A stretch of DNA of 64,000 bases from Apostichopus japonicus (Eukaryota > Echinodermata > Holothuroidea > Aspidochirotida > Stichopodidae), in NCBI RefSeq assembly GCF_037975245.1, contig NC_092574.1, positions 1,705,001-1,769,000 on the forward strand. The letters run 5' to 3'. Position 1 is the first letter of the stretch, and each line of letters opens with the position of its first letter. Position numbers and translations under genes: made by a program. Shown in pieces: positions 1-14,800 of the stretch. A model generated the notes under the pieces. It was given only the letters and a program-made list of their open reading frames with translations. It searched no databases and was not told the origin of the DNA.

Positions 1-3000
1 TCACGATTCCTCTACCCCTTCGAGGTTTGTGCCCCTGCCCTCCCCACTCCCCCACCCCATCCGAGGTTGACCCCTCTTCGGTCGTGTCTGAACAAAATAT
101 CACAATTATTTTTGCTTTTTCAAAAGAAAAACATAAAGAGGAAAGCACATTGCCAAGCATGCATACCTTCGGTACTGGTAACTAACTTTCAATTATTCGA
201 CTGCATGCGTCCGAACATATGATGATACTGTGCGTTTAAGACATGTTCAAAAATTCGTTACTCAATTCGGGCTGCATAGAATTATTTCTTTTTGTTGTTG
301 CTATACAAAGCTATTTGTTGATTGAAAAAGATTCAAATACTCTTTGAGAAACTTTATTGTCTAGCCTAAATCCAATCTTAGCTAAGATTGATACTTTTAC
401 CCCAGAAAAGGCATCGGTTATTGTCAAACCCGAGTCCCCCATTGGCAAAGTGTCATCTCATGGCTTCACTCAAGTTGGTAATTAGGGGAAATTATTAAGA
501 GGTGTCGAAAATGTCGCTGTGTGCCTTTTGTTCTGTGTAATTTATGCAAATAACATGCAAATGGTACTGTGATGCGTGGAGACATCCTAGCAGTAGACTT
601 TCAAAGGGTTAATGTTAAACTGCTGGAGGATTAACCATTCTAATTAGTGGGAGTCCTCCAAGGTAGTTATGGGGGACTTTAACACGTCTAAATATGGAAC
701 ACGTGAGATCAGCAGCCTTCCAGAATGTATTAACGAAAATCTCGGAGAAATATATCAACAATTTGGTATGTTTGCCAAGTGACGCCCCTGACTGCCTCTA
801 ATCAACCGGAAGTAACTTATCTTTGATATTAGATCGCATCCGCAAAGTAAAATAATGGTTGACAGCAACAGTAAAAATATCACTTGTTAAATGTACGGTT
901 ACTGTTAAATCCTTGCGGAGCATACACTTAAGTTACATCTATGATATTTCTTAATTGTTTAATTTCGGTATCCGCTAAAACCTATACATATCAGTTGTGT
1001 GTGATCATACGTGAAATTCACCTTTGCAATGAAGTGATGGAATGTCAATTGATCTCTATCGGCTAACTGAACAAATCTATTTCCCATTTTATTCTTCCCA
1101 CGAGGAATTTCCCACACATTTGACACCATCAGTCTTTCAACTTAGAGACATTTTTTTGTCATTCTTTGTAAGATATTGGCAATCTCTCTTCACCTGTTTG
1201 CAAAATTTATTACATGCAACCGCGCGTACACTAGTCAATTCATATCCTAACAGGAATTTTGTCAACTTGTTCCCCTATTGACGATAATTAATAAGAACTT
1301 GACAAATTTTCTTCAAATTATCCCTAAAATTCTGAATATTTAATGCAAGCTTTCATGTCCCTAATCGCGCCCATGAATTTATTATGCTTTTCGCGCTGAC
1401 GGTGAGTTTTGTTGCTGAAAGTGCGATAACATTGCACAGTCACACACAATATTGTAAGGCAACTTACGTAGTGGTAATAGGGCTCAAGTGTAAGTGTTGA
1501 AGCAGTCAAGAACGGGTAATGAAATACATTATTTAAAATGCATTGTCTCTTTTATGTATCCATAGCCTATCAACCGAACCGATCTCTTCACCGCCTTCAC
1601 AGCTAACTTGGTGAAATCGTTGATAGTTTGAAGCAGGCTATTAAATGAATGTATTCTACTGTCATGCGTCTAGAGACACATGGGAACTCCATTCATCTTC
1701 TATCATCAACGACTTTCACACCTTCGTAAGCCGGTTTTCGTTCCAAGACTCTCTTCCGGAGGCTTCTCTCCCTCTGCCGCAGCCTTGATGTATATCAAAA
1801 ACCCATCTCGTGAGCATCGCCTAATTACCTTGGATGCTCTCAAAATTGGATTGTATCAAAAGCTAGATTGAGAATTATTCTCCCTAGAGACAAGAGACGC
1901 GTTCTGCTCCATGACACTTTCAATCTCACACCTCAACGAATAATTCGTTCCACAAAAACTTCTGCTCTTTTCTTAATCTTTTTTTTTTTTTTTTTGGTGC
2001 GTTTCTATGACATGAGTGTAACGCAAGAAAAATGCACATCATACAATATACATATATTCATATATAAATATGGGTTCCGCACGCGACAAATAAGGTCCAG
2101 ACAAGTTATTTGGCCTTTCATCTGCGCGCATTTGTTTTACAACCATTTTCTTCCCCCCTCACAAACGTCCATGCGTAAATGATCAGTATAATCCGATCTT
2201 TTCATGTTATTATTGAGCGATTTGCATATCGCCGGTAGATGACATCTATCGTTCTCAATTTTTCCCTGACGGAATGTGTAAGCATCGAAAGCGACGGACG
2301 AGTGGTTCTTATTTCTTTGTTATTTGTAATTTACTTCAGAAACGTGCCAAGCTTATGACGGCCTACCCTAAGGTATGCACGTATATATGGAAAGGATAAC
2401 CTACCGTTACGCTTCACTGCGTGTGCAAGTACGAATATTTGGGCGCGACCTACTTGAGATGATCACTGTTAACGCGCAAATGAAAATTTAGATAGAAAAC
2501 AAGAGTATTTAGGGCTGAAGGTCGTAATAGAATGTTGATGCCGAGAAAATCGACTGAGGATAAGTGTTTAGAATGAATACCGAGGAAGTCAATTTTACTG
2601 TCTGGAACGTATATTTTCTTGGCGCCAAAGGATTTACAAGCAAAAGCGCATGATCGTACAGACAAATACAGACGACCCTAAGTTTTATAGGTTGGTGCAA
2701 AAGCAGTAGGAAGTTAATATAATGTTGTTTCTTTTATCTAACTGCGGTTTCTCACCTTTTAGGAAAGTATATCTATATTGCTGATGAAACCAGCATCTCC
2801 ATGCCGGTACCATTTATCTTCTTGTCTCGGTCCAACGGATTCTCCAGGATGGACGTTGTATAATTGGCAAGATGCTTTATCTCACTTGCCTCTCTCCACC
2901 CAGGAGTTAAATGGGTACCTGTGAGGTAACTTGTCATTGGGCGCAGTATATAACTGCTGCCGCCTGGAGGGATTGTCTCTGGGACAGGTTATCATTGAAC

Positions 3001-4190
3001 AGGGGTAATATAACTTGTAAGCGCTTTGATATGGTTTACCATGAATAGCGTAGCTAAATGCCTAACATTATTATTTTTATTAATTCCACAGAATAATGTA
3101 ACATCTAACCACACTGAATGATGATACCTGTGGAAGGCGGATTTATATATTCTCCAAAATATAGAAACTGCAAAAGGAAATGAGAATAGATTTCCTTGAT
3201 AATAGTCAACGTTACTTTGAGATGAAAACTGAACGATCTGTAAATAAAAAGCGCAAAATAGCAAAAATATGTAGAATTTTTATATTGTCGTCAATTTAGT
3301 GACGAATCTGATCTTGGATTTACAAATCGACTTAAAATCACTGGAGTCGATATCAACCATGCTTCAAAGCGACGAGAATTCAGTTTGCTTGGTTTCATGG
3401 CCAGGGGCGTAACCAACCTACGTGAAGGGCCAAAGTCAAATTTTTGTCCCCGTTTTAAGCCAGAGTAAGAACATTTAAGTTAATTGATAAGAGTTTTTCA
3501 TGACACTAGGCTCTACCCTCTTTTACGCGGCTGGAATTGTAATGTAAATTAGAACAAAAATGTACCATCATACAATTCGACCTAAACCCCAGAAATTAGC
3601 CAGACTGTGTGAAAGCAGTACTTGTTGGAAAACCTAATGAGAAGCAGATCATACCGTGCTATGGAAACAAGTGGCCTGTCCAGTATCACATACATCATGG
3701 CTATTTATTTTTCCATTACCAATTTTGTAGCCGTCCCTCTTCGCCCCGAATTTTCTATGGCGAGGGGGGGCATTTATTACTTTGATGACCACAATTAAAT
3801 TCTGGTCTTCACTACACGTAATAAAGCAATTTCACTCATGAGGCATCCACTCACGAAGATTGAGAATCATCCTTGGCACTTCTCCTTTCTTGACATTTCA
3901 TGCTTACTTTTTTGACTCCTGCTTACCTCAAATGACCCTTTCCTCCAGTAAAGCTAGCTTCGCTTCATCTAAGCGTATGGCATTTCACACTCGGATCCCA
4001 GAGGCTGTATTTAAGTTTGGTAATCGAAACTTTAAATGCTTAGAATTACCAGATAAATTCACCGAGGTACAACACCACTGGTATATTGATTAATATGCAA
4101 ATTTATGTCTTAGGCAACTTTAAATAACAAATAGCAGTACATATACACATGAATGCTACACTCGGAGCATGCAAAGTACATGTGGTTAAC
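1..4190. other. Gene-free AT-rich DNA
   Basis: No exon, RNA gene or repeat array could be recognised. Short frames (for example 1042-1281, 1680-1871, 3860-4093) lack domains and splice context. A left hAT-like end, CAGGGGCGTAACCAACC, near 3410 has no partner and is probably a fragment. Confidence 0.5.
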
Positions 4191-4254
4191 TGATAGGTCA
4201 AAGTAGGAGTGGCTTAATTAAATGATAGGTCAGAGTGGGAGTGGCTCAATTAAA
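4191..4254 (+). repeat. Two-copy 32-bp tandem repeat
   Basis: TGATAGGTCAAAGTAGGAGT and TGATAGGTCAGAGTGGGAGT, each followed by GGCTYAATTAAA, lie head to tail at 4191 and 4223. Confidence 0.85.
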
Positions 4255-4899
4255 TGAAGGACTGAACTTTATCCAGTAACAGATGACAGCTAACTCTCTA
4301 TATACCAGACCAAACACACGTTTATATGATCCGTCCACTATATAAAGAGCCTATGTTGACGTGAGACAGAAATCAATTTTGATAGGTTGAATACAAGAAC
4401 CACTGCTATCAATCTAGATTGTATTTCTATTTAACCTTTTCTGAGAAACGACCCTTTGATTTTATGTAACACACAAGCAATGTAACACTATATAATACGT
4501 ATATCATTGTGTTTAAACGACTATTTAAATGATACATACGTAGCCTGATGTTCAGATGCAACACAAAACTCAATATAAACACATCAAATTTGTGTCCTCA
4601 GTAACATGTTTTGCAGTGCAATAGAATTTGGTAAATGGATATTGAACCATCCGCGCATGATCCAAGTGTGTTTTGTTGTTTACTTGAAGTAAGAAGAACA
4701 TGATTTGGTTGAGTTGTTAGAATAATAAAACAATTGATTAACATTAATATTTAGGCTTGCACTGAGGCGCCAATGCCATCATTAATTTAGCTTTAAAGGA
4801 GAATACAAGAGGTTAAACATAAGTCGCTAGCCAATAGAAACATTACCAATATTCATTTTATTTCGTTTTGACTCATTTATGCGAAGGTGATAGAGCGAG

Positions 4900-5600
4900 T
4901 GTGCACATGTGTTTTGGTACATATGTACTTGTCACCCTTCATTTGTAAAGATGATTAACTCAAAAAGTACATCATTGATTAGTTTCATACTTGGAATGTG
5001 GATTCATCTTAGTGAGTAGAAGAATCCTCTTGTATTTTATGGTAATTCACCAGAGGGAGTTTTGAAGATGTTAGGGAGGAGTAAGTCTGAAAAGCGAATA
5101 AACTGGTTAACTTCAAAAGTTAAACTTGGGATACACTTCCTTTGGCATGTAGATTCAATATAATGAGTAGACAATGCTTATTGTGGTTTGCAGGTATCGA
5201 TTTTAATTTGAGGACAGCAGATGAGAATCGAAAACAGTGAACATTATAAACATGTAAAAAATGTTAAACTCCATACTTGGTATGTATATATTATTGCGTT
5301 AATGTAATTCCTTAAGTTTAATGGTCAATTGAGGTAGTTGGAGGTCAAAGCCTGAAAACGTTGATTACATGATTTTTTTTTTATAACAAGGACAAAGTTT
5401 GGGTAAATTTCATGCTAGGCATGTGTCTCAAACTTAGAGAATACAAATAACATGTTGCCCTTCGTAGAGGTCAAAGGACATTACATACCTGTAAAAGTTA
5501 AAGTCTGAAACCTATAGTACACACGATAATTGTAAGCAAAGTTTGGATGAAGTAATGTGAGAGTGTTAGGCTTAAAAGGAGACACAGATCTAAGAATCAT
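4900..5600 (-). repeat. Diverged tandem array of the nuclear-receptor-motif repeat (minus strand)
   Basis: Several copies at spacings near 140 bp. Recurring plus-strand anchors are GAGGTCAAAGCCTGAAAAC (5341), GAGGTCAAAGGACATTAC (5468), AGTCTGAAAAGCG, and CATACTTGG followed by AATGTGGATTCATCTTAG. Read on the minus strand they match the array at 56570-57300 (CAGACTTTGACCTC, CCAAGTATGAAG). Copies are strongly diverged. Confidence 0.6.
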
Positions 5601-6822
5601 CATTGGTCCATGAGATAGGTATAAATGAACTGTAATCAACAACTTCCCCAACTAGCTAAGAAAACTCTTATTCCATTTGGAAAATATCACAGATTGATTG
5701 TTATATGATGCTGAATACTTTATCAAGTCTAATTGTGACATCATCGAGCCACATGTGGCACCAATTTGCATAATGCCCCTTACCGAAACAACATCAAGTC
5801 GTGGTGCTTAAGCAGACATCCTTTCATTTCATCATTATTATTCTTATTTTTAGTATTCTTTTTGGGGGGAGGGGGGGGGAGGGCAGACAAAAATAGCCGA
5901 TTTTCTAGTCAAAATGCAGTTTACATTCAAAAGAGGCCATAAATGGGCAAAAATGACTCAAAGTTAAAGAAAGAAGAAGAAGAATGGGGAAATAACTTTT
6001 TTGATGTACGCTACCTCCCAATTGCCTTATTTCAACCTATTATTGTCGGCTGCCGGGCTGAGGGATGCCGTTTCTCGCGGTACTCATGCTGTAACTGCAG
6101 AGAGTAACTTGCAGGTCATGCATTTGTCGATCGTTGATTATTGTCTTTCTTCCCATGCAGTGACCTCTAGCATTGTTCCTCATTAAAATTATATCGGAAG
6201 GCAATACCTGAAAGACTAAAGACTATCAATTTTGCCGTAATTAAGGCAAATGAACCATCTACCTATAAGAGAAATAAACAGTAACACAAAAGATAAGTAA
6301 TTTGTAGGAAGGAAAATATCTGACGCCTGCCTCAACAACAAAGCGTTATAATTGTCCGCACGTCGGGAATTGTAAACTGTAGGTCTAAATTAATGAGGTC
6401 CTCAGACGTCCCCACACTTGGAAAACATATTCTTTATCGAAACGTAAACAAGACATGCTAATGAAAATGGTTCCGTAATTAGTCACGTTATTTATAGAAT
6501 ACGTTAATATCCTCGTCAGTTTACAGAATACGATTACCAACCTCGAAGCTGTTTTATCGGAGGCAAAACATCAGCAAACATAGTCAGCAATTGTGATGAC
6601 GTCATCAGTGGCGTGAATCGCAGAAAGGCGTACTACTTGTTCTCAGTTTTAACTGATCAGCGTAAAGAAGACATGCTAATTGATCACGTCATCATAACTA
6701 CAAGAAATGGCTCACATCGTAAGCTATTGAGATATAAATATCATAACGGTTATGAGATACAATTACCAACGTTGGAAACATTGTGCTCAAACATAAACAA
6801 TACATGTTAATCAGGTGTGATG

Positions 6823-7330
6823 TCATCAATCACATGACTTACAGGAAATGTTTTACATCTTTGTCAGTTCATGATACGAGTACCAAACTTGGAAAACTTA
6901 TACTTAACCAGATGCATAAACAACATAAGCTAATCAGGTATGATGACGTCATCAATCACATGACTTACAGGAAAACCTTTACATCTTTGTCAGTTCATGA
7001 TACGAGTACCAAACTTGAAAAACTTATACTTAACCTTATGCATGAACAACATAAGCTTATCAGGTATGATGACGTCATCAATCACATGACTTACAGGAAA
7101 TGTTTTACATCTTTGTCAGTTCATGATACGAGTACCAAACTTGGAAAGCTTTTACTTAACCAGATGCATAAACAACATAAGCTCATCAGGTATGACGTCA
7201 TCAATCACATGACTTACAGGAAATGTTTTACATCTTTGTCAGTTCATGATACGAGTACCAAACTTGGAAAGCTTATACTTAACCAGATGCATAAACAACA
7301 TAAGCTAATCATGCATGATGACGACATCAG
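6823..7330 (+). repeat. Four-copy 123-126 bp tandem repeat carrying CRE palindromes
   Basis: Units start with TCATCAATCACATGACTTAC at 6823, 6949, 7075 and 7198 (spacings 126, 126, 123), followed by a degraded fifth end near 7320. Diverged flanking copies reach from about 6420 to 7530. Unit junctions at 6944-6951, 7070-7077 and 7193-7200 are the perfect CRE/ATF palindrome TGACGTCA, inside a longer GATGACGTCATC palindrome; another lies at 6597-6604. Because the period is a multiple of three, a 186-codon frame (6783-7343) stays open with a 41-42 residue repeat (NHMTYRKCFTSLSVHDTSTK...). This is best explained by repeat structure, as no domain is recognisable. Confidence 0.9.
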
Positions 7331-7962
7331 TCAAGTGACTTAAATAATGATTTATATTTATTTAACAAATGCAAAATTAGAAAGCCTTCTAATAGGGCAT
7401 GATGTACAGAAGATATGCCAATGCAGTGTGATGATCCTAAGTCAGACAGTTTATACCTTCGTCATTTCGCATCATGAAAGAATCAAACTCGGAAAACCTG
7501 TGCTCATTCCTTAGAGAAAACATAGGAATGCTAAAACTCTGGCCAAACGAGATAGAAGGCAATGCAACTGCACGTACGTATCAAGTACAATAATGAAGAC
7601 ATATATTGCTATTTCTAAGTCTTGTAGTGCTTTCTATTAGAATGTATTACAGGAAAAAAACAAATTAAAAAAAGTACCATTTGGCGCATGACATGCTGTT
7701 ATCGATATAATATGCAGATATTGTTTCTGACATACTAATATTCAATATCGTGATATGCTGATGGGAAATTGTAATATTCTGACTACAATCGTAATATGTT
7801 GAAACAAATTTTGAAATAGAGAAACAAATTAACCACCGATTGCAACAAACCAAAAGTCAAACGTTTTTCAGATTGAATAAATTAATGCTTTTATTCTTGA
7901 CATGATGATATTGAGGTGGCACATGTTGATGTTATTCCAAGTTTACTGATATTGACACATAC

Positions 7963-8374
<412 letters not shown>

Positions 8375-11300
8375 ATCTTGTATCTAACTGTGTATTATGC
8401 AATAGTGCAACAAGGCACTGGATCCTTTGACGACTGAATCCTTTGACGACAATTTGTCTTGAAATTCTGAATATGTTTGTTTGCTGGTATGTGTGTTTGT
8501 TAATTATTATTTTTTGGTGGGGGGGGGGTAAATATGGATCCCCTTGGGAAAGAGGAAAGTCCAGTGCCTATCCGACCCACCGAACCTCATCAGCTATCCC
8601 ATAACCTCCCCCATCCCCTTGATCCTACGCGAGTGGATATTGTTTCCGTTGTTTGCTAAAACAACAACTAGCCTACCATAATAAATTCAGCTCATCACAT
8701 TCCTTTGATTTCCTGCCGGTTCTACTTGAGTTCTGTCGAATCCCCTCAGTAATGCAGAAGTACTCAAATTGTTCCCGATAGGCTTATATCACGGACAAGT
8801 AAGGGATTTCTAAGTTTTTTGGTCGCCGGCGATATTCACGCCTAGATTCCTCTTAATCAGCACTAGCGGCGGTGAGTTCATTTCTCTTAGGACCCAATAA
8901 ATTGAAAATGATGTATAAATTATCTTGACTTGAGTAGCTCTGATCGAAATTCACATTAGTGTATGATATTGGGTCCCCATCGGAGGAGGATCAGACCCTT
9001 TGTTATTTTCCCGCTTGGTTCAAACTAAAGGTCGTTATGTACTATATATAAATATATAACTATATATATATAACTATATATATATATATAAAACCATAGA
9101 TATATAACTATATATACATATATTATGATTATGATTATGATTATTATTATTATTATTATTTAATAAATACGATATAAATTTGGGAGTCTTTTTTGGGTTT
9201 AAGGTTTCGGTCATATAAATTCTTTGTGGCAAGCGTATGATTGACTTTGACTTCTGACCATTGATGTTACACGTAGTGAATCACGGAGACATTACATTCC
9301 GTGCCCAGGAGCACGAGTGTCATAGCCATCGGACCTAATGTTTAGGAGTTCGTGACACATATATACCCACGAACAGATGATATTTCGACACATCCTAAAT
9401 ATATGAACGTCCACCTCGTGTTATTGTGCTAACGTATGGGATCGCCCATTGGTGTACACTAACCCACCAAGTTTCAAGTGCTACTTCAAGGTAAAGGTGG
9501 GCGGCAATGCTTGTACTGTTATTTCACAAATTGTCAAAGAAGTGGAATACCTCCTACCCAGTACAGGACATGTAGTGATAAGATAAAAAAAAATACGGTA
9601 TGTTAAAGTTCTTCCTTTTCTCCATGAACACAATTACATACCTCTTGACTCCTTTACAGACTTCTTTTCTTTCTAAAAATTACTCTGTTTTCCAGGACGA
9701 AAACAGCTATTATAACACAATTGGACAATCTTTAGTGACGTTGAGGCTACAAAAAGTAGGCTATAAGTATCGCTTTTACAACAGATAAGAACAGAAATGA
9801 CAAACCAATCACTTCGGGCGAAGACAGCGAAAGTAGCTCGCTGATGTAATGGATTACTCAACCCGCAATTTTGACACAACTTCCCAAACTAGAATACATT
9901 TTGACACTTTTCTACCAGAAGGACGTTAAATTAATTCCAAATTCGTTATTTAGCTGGCCTAAATGACTAGTCATGTGCAACGGGCTTACTCTCTTTACTA
10001 TTTCAAGTTGGGTGTTTTTTCTGATACTTTTTTTTATCTATATGCAAATTGAACATCCTCATGCCAAGAAAATTAATTGGGTTGAGAGCAAATTATCTCA
10101 TTTACCCTCAAGATTTGGCGGGTTTGTTTTCATTCAACCAGGAATATTAGTAATATTATAAGAACCAAATTTTGTACCTATTGTACCCCTAGCATTCTTC
10201 TCAAAACAAGTTTTTCAACGACACAATTTTCCAGTTGTGTTGATGAAAGTATTATGTTACACCTCTCCGCTAATTTTGTGTTACAAAGAAGTTTGTATAT
10301 ATAACATTTGTTGTAATTGAATAAGGTTCATTTCCCAGTATACAGGTCCGAATAATCTTCTAGCTATAACTCAAGTCCGAACTATTACTTTAGAGATAAA
10401 AGGAACTTTTGTACTATCGCAGATGTGATTGCGATATCATCTCCTATTTTCTATTAAAATACATTTATTTTTGTGTCATCCTGATTACTAACTAACAGTG
10501 TGTAGGACACATTATATATCCTCTGCCACTATTTTATCTATAGAGAACCATAAAAAATGATATAAACTGTTGATTTTGTTTGGAACAAGGTTGGTAAGAC
10601 TGATTATATCTTATGCAATTTGACAATTAACTAATATACTCACGTGAAAGGAAGAACTCGAACGTGTTTGTCCCGAATGGAATCCTTCTGCTGTTCATAG
10701 CGGATGACAAATTTCTTATATATTTTGATCACTGACAAAATCTTAGTCTATCATGCGAATTCAAAGGTTTTAAAATTTATTTTAGCTATCCTATTTTATT
10801 ACTAAGATTATATCGTTGCATCTGGCAAACGACTCCTTTGGCAATAGTTTTTCAATTGTTAAAAGGTTGATGAATTGTTCTTTTACTGCATGTAAACAAG
10901 GATTGTGACGTCATAATTCTGGGTCGTTTTTTTTAAGTGTTTCAAAATACACTTTTATGTTAACTGCAAAAATTGCAAATGAACACAATTGAAAGAACTA
11001 CAACTGAACAGGTTTTGAAAATGTTACAGAAAATAAAACTGTAGGACAAAGAAAACACGTTAATTGGATACCGTCCATAGTTGCCAACTTTGCAATACCA
11101 TTCTAACAGTTCCAAAACTTATTACTTGGTCAACTTCCATACATTGTGACGAGAATGTACTGTGAATGTGCATGTGTACACAAATTGGTACCATCAACGA
11201 AGAATTGTGACTTTACTCAAAATATCATCTTTCAGCAAGAAATCATGGGTCGATGCTATAAGTGTGTAAAGGGAAACTGTAGAAAGAGGAGAATGAAAAT

Positions 11301-11587
11301 GAAAAAAAATAACTGTACTCAGGGAGATGTCAGGAGCAAGGTGTGTGAAATGAAGAAGCTAAATTGAACTCTACAAGTTTTGCTTTGCATGCGTTTAACC
11401 CCTGATATCGTTAATATTACTCGACTTCAAGTCGAAATTGGGTACTAAGCGTTATCCAGCAGGTAACAAAAAATGACCGAAACATTTATAAATAATAGCC
11501 AGTTTTTTCCTTTTTAATCATATCATTGCTAAATATACACAAATGAGGTTAACAAATCAACTTTGCAAACCATATGGATTATGTATA

Positions 11588-11700
11588 GATATATTATATT
11601 ATACAAATATATATATATAGGCTATATATATATATAGGCTATATATATATATTATATATATTTATATATATATTATATATATTTATATATATATTATATA

Positions 11701-11744
<44 letters not shown>

Positions 11745-11766
11745 TTATATATATATTATATATATT

Positions 11767-11797
<31 letters not shown>

Positions 11798-11832
11798 ATA
11801 TAATAAATAAATATAAATATATATAAATATGG
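11588..11832. repeat. Compound TA/TATTTA microsatellite
   Basis: Interrupted TA runs with repeated TATATATTTATATATATATT phrases over about 245 bases. Confidence 0.95.
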
Positions 11833-14800
11833 ATATATTATGAGATATAGTAACGATGAATCTGACAAACAGGTTGAAATCAGTGCAGCTTATAAGACAA
11901 TGGAAATGTTATTTTTTAACATTAGGTCAATTTCCTGGAATAACAGAAGAATTAGCAAGTCAAAGTAGATTACATTCAATCAACAATTTCTCGGCTTTAA
12001 GACAAACTATTGTGGCAAGTGTTACATTGTCTGCGGTCAAAACATCTCTTTAACATAAACTGTTTAAAATTCTTTATGATTTATGGCAAGTTACTACTTC
12101 GATGGTCAACACTCTGAAGCTTGACTGAGCTTAAATTAGTCTTAATCTTACAAGAATCTTACATGCGCAGTTTATACTAAATGAAGGGCAGCGAGGAATC
12201 ATTAGGCGTGCCGGCTTTTTGGTGTAGTTTCAGATGGTCCAATTAGGTTGGCTACTTCAATTTCAATTGGTATTTAGAATAGCATCGGGACCATACAGCG
12301 TTTTGGCTTTCTGGTTAAAATTCAATATTGTATTTCATTTGGTTTTTGGTTCATATGTTCAATCATACCTTACTCACTAGTCCGGCTAGACTCTTCGTTT
12401 TTGTAATGACACTACACGGTGGAAATTAAAAGTAGGTCTAATACCAATGCCTAGTCGGTCTTATCCAACAAACGTACTAGTAATAAGAAGGGGGTTGGGG
12501 GGGGGGGGCAAGAAAACAAAACAAATTATGTCTCTCTGTCTCTTCCTTTCGTCAGTACATTCCCCAGATTTGGATACTATACTAATATTATTAGGCTAAC
12601 GAACTGCCACGGATTCCGGGGCTTTTAATACAAAAATGGAATTCCTCTCAGAAACGTATATCTGTGCCTTGAAATCGCTTCAGAAACATGTGTAAAAAAG
12701 ACTCCATCTGATATCTACAGGATCCCCACCTACAGTTTGGAATGCATACCAGAGAACTGATAGTAGTGACATATGTCTTTGTGCTGTACAGCCTCCACGA
12801 GAGAACAAGAAATATCACCAAATGCAAAAGCTCCCTCCCTTGGACCCATACAAGGGCTTTCATATAAATTCAAGAAAAATTATATTCCTCTGTCTCCCTT
12901 GTATTTTTCTATGTTTTAACACGTTACAAAAGTCCGGGCTATATAGGGCTCTGAGATACAGTCCATAGAGTATATAAGTGCTCTTTCTGACATGTATTAA
13001 ATGCTGCAGCTTCCGGGGACTTGGTCTACCCCTGTACTCCGAGCCAATAACATTGTGCAGTTGTAATTATAAGAACAACAATTGACGCATTTGTTGCTTT
13101 ACTTTCGAAACGATGCACGGTCAGTCACCGAAGTTGTTCTCCAAAAAGCTATAGTCGGTCTCGAAATCGTTCGACATCCTACTGGAAAATTGCCCCTGCC
13201 CCTGCCCCTGCCCCTGCTGAACACAATGCTTTATTGATGCTTTAAACAGTGATAAACAACCACTTCCGTCTAATACAGACTACTCCTGTACAGAGTGGAA
13301 TACATGGATCCCTTAATATTAAACAAGCAATGAAGTGATGTGTCATAGGGTTGTTAGACTAACAGAAGCCTAATACTACAAACCTGCTACTAATTGTTCA
13401 CCTTAGTAGCAATATACATTACGCATGTTTTCTTCATCTTCGTAAACATAAACGTACGTGTTAATATACTAGCCTAATAAGCAGACTACATGTAGAATAC
13501 GCAGAGGGTATAGGAGATACACATAGGTAGACTAGCCTGCTGGTATGTAGAATATCCAGCACTTGTATGTATATTTTTACTTACCAAATATTACTTTCAA
13601 CCGACTCAACCATACTCTGGGTGATTACATTAAGAAGTGCTTAATTCGTCAAGCTCTTGAAAAAGGGTGCTCTGATCCCCTGTCCCTCTAGACTTTGCTG
13701 AGGTTAGAAACGTGACAAATAACGAATCTCGTGGCAACGCAACAAACTCAACAAACTCATAACATAAACATATATATAAACCAATAAGGCTGAATTACTT
13801 CAACCCCCCGCCCCCAAGAAAAACAAGAATAACTCAAATCTGCACGCAAAAAAGGTATTTTGTTCTGGACTGGGGCATCATCAGACTCAGAAGCCTCTAT
13901 CAGAGCATGCAGTCCAATGTTTTAAACAGTGTTTTTATTTTCAGTTGGAATATTTAATGTTTTCCGCATGCAGCATTTCATAAAAATGGAAGTTTTTTTA
14001 GTCCAGACGTTATTTTCCTGCATGAATAAGTGAGTCAATAAATATAACGCAAACACATAATTTTCAGCTGCGTTGCTGTGATTACATCATTCACTCTACT
14101 GTTGCCAGATGCTTTAAAAAAATATCAACATTTAAAAAAAAAATGCACTGCATGTTGTGGCTCCATGCTGTTGATTCAGTGACTGATTTGCATCAGAAAT
14201 CAAAAGTCAACCTTTTATATACAATATAAAGCAATATTCACACAAATCATGATGTAGACGTACAATCACCGAACGCAATCCGACAAACGGATTGGTGCGA
14301 TTACAACATGTGACATCATGAATATTCATCATACGAGCACCAAATACTACAAGACTCTTCTAATCAGTGTCACATCACTGCGTCAATAGAGTAAGTGATG
14401 AAATATCCATCATTCCCTTGTTAAGTTATTTTGTGTCATAATCATTTTCAACGAATAATGTTATATCCATGCACCCCTTATTAATATGTATGAAATCAAC
14501 TTGAACATTTACCAAGTAAGTATACGCGTTTTGAATTTTGAATACAAGCTCACTAACAATCGCGGAGTTATCACAATTTGAAGATTTTCACCTTTGACCT
14601 CATAAATATTCGTGATATCAGACCCACAAACAAATAAGGTTCTTCAACTCAATAGTTTGCAACTTACACAGTATATATAATAAAAATCCATCATTCCCTT
14701 ATTGAGTTACATATAGGTCTACCCAAGTCGAGCTTCACACACAATATGCACACCCCTAAGAACACGCACACGCGCTATCACCATCGCACATATTATGACC

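Noticed and set aside
3405-3440. Complete hAT-like element at CAGGGGCGTAACCAACC
   Set aside because: No matching inverted right end or target duplication was found downstream; at most a solo fragment.
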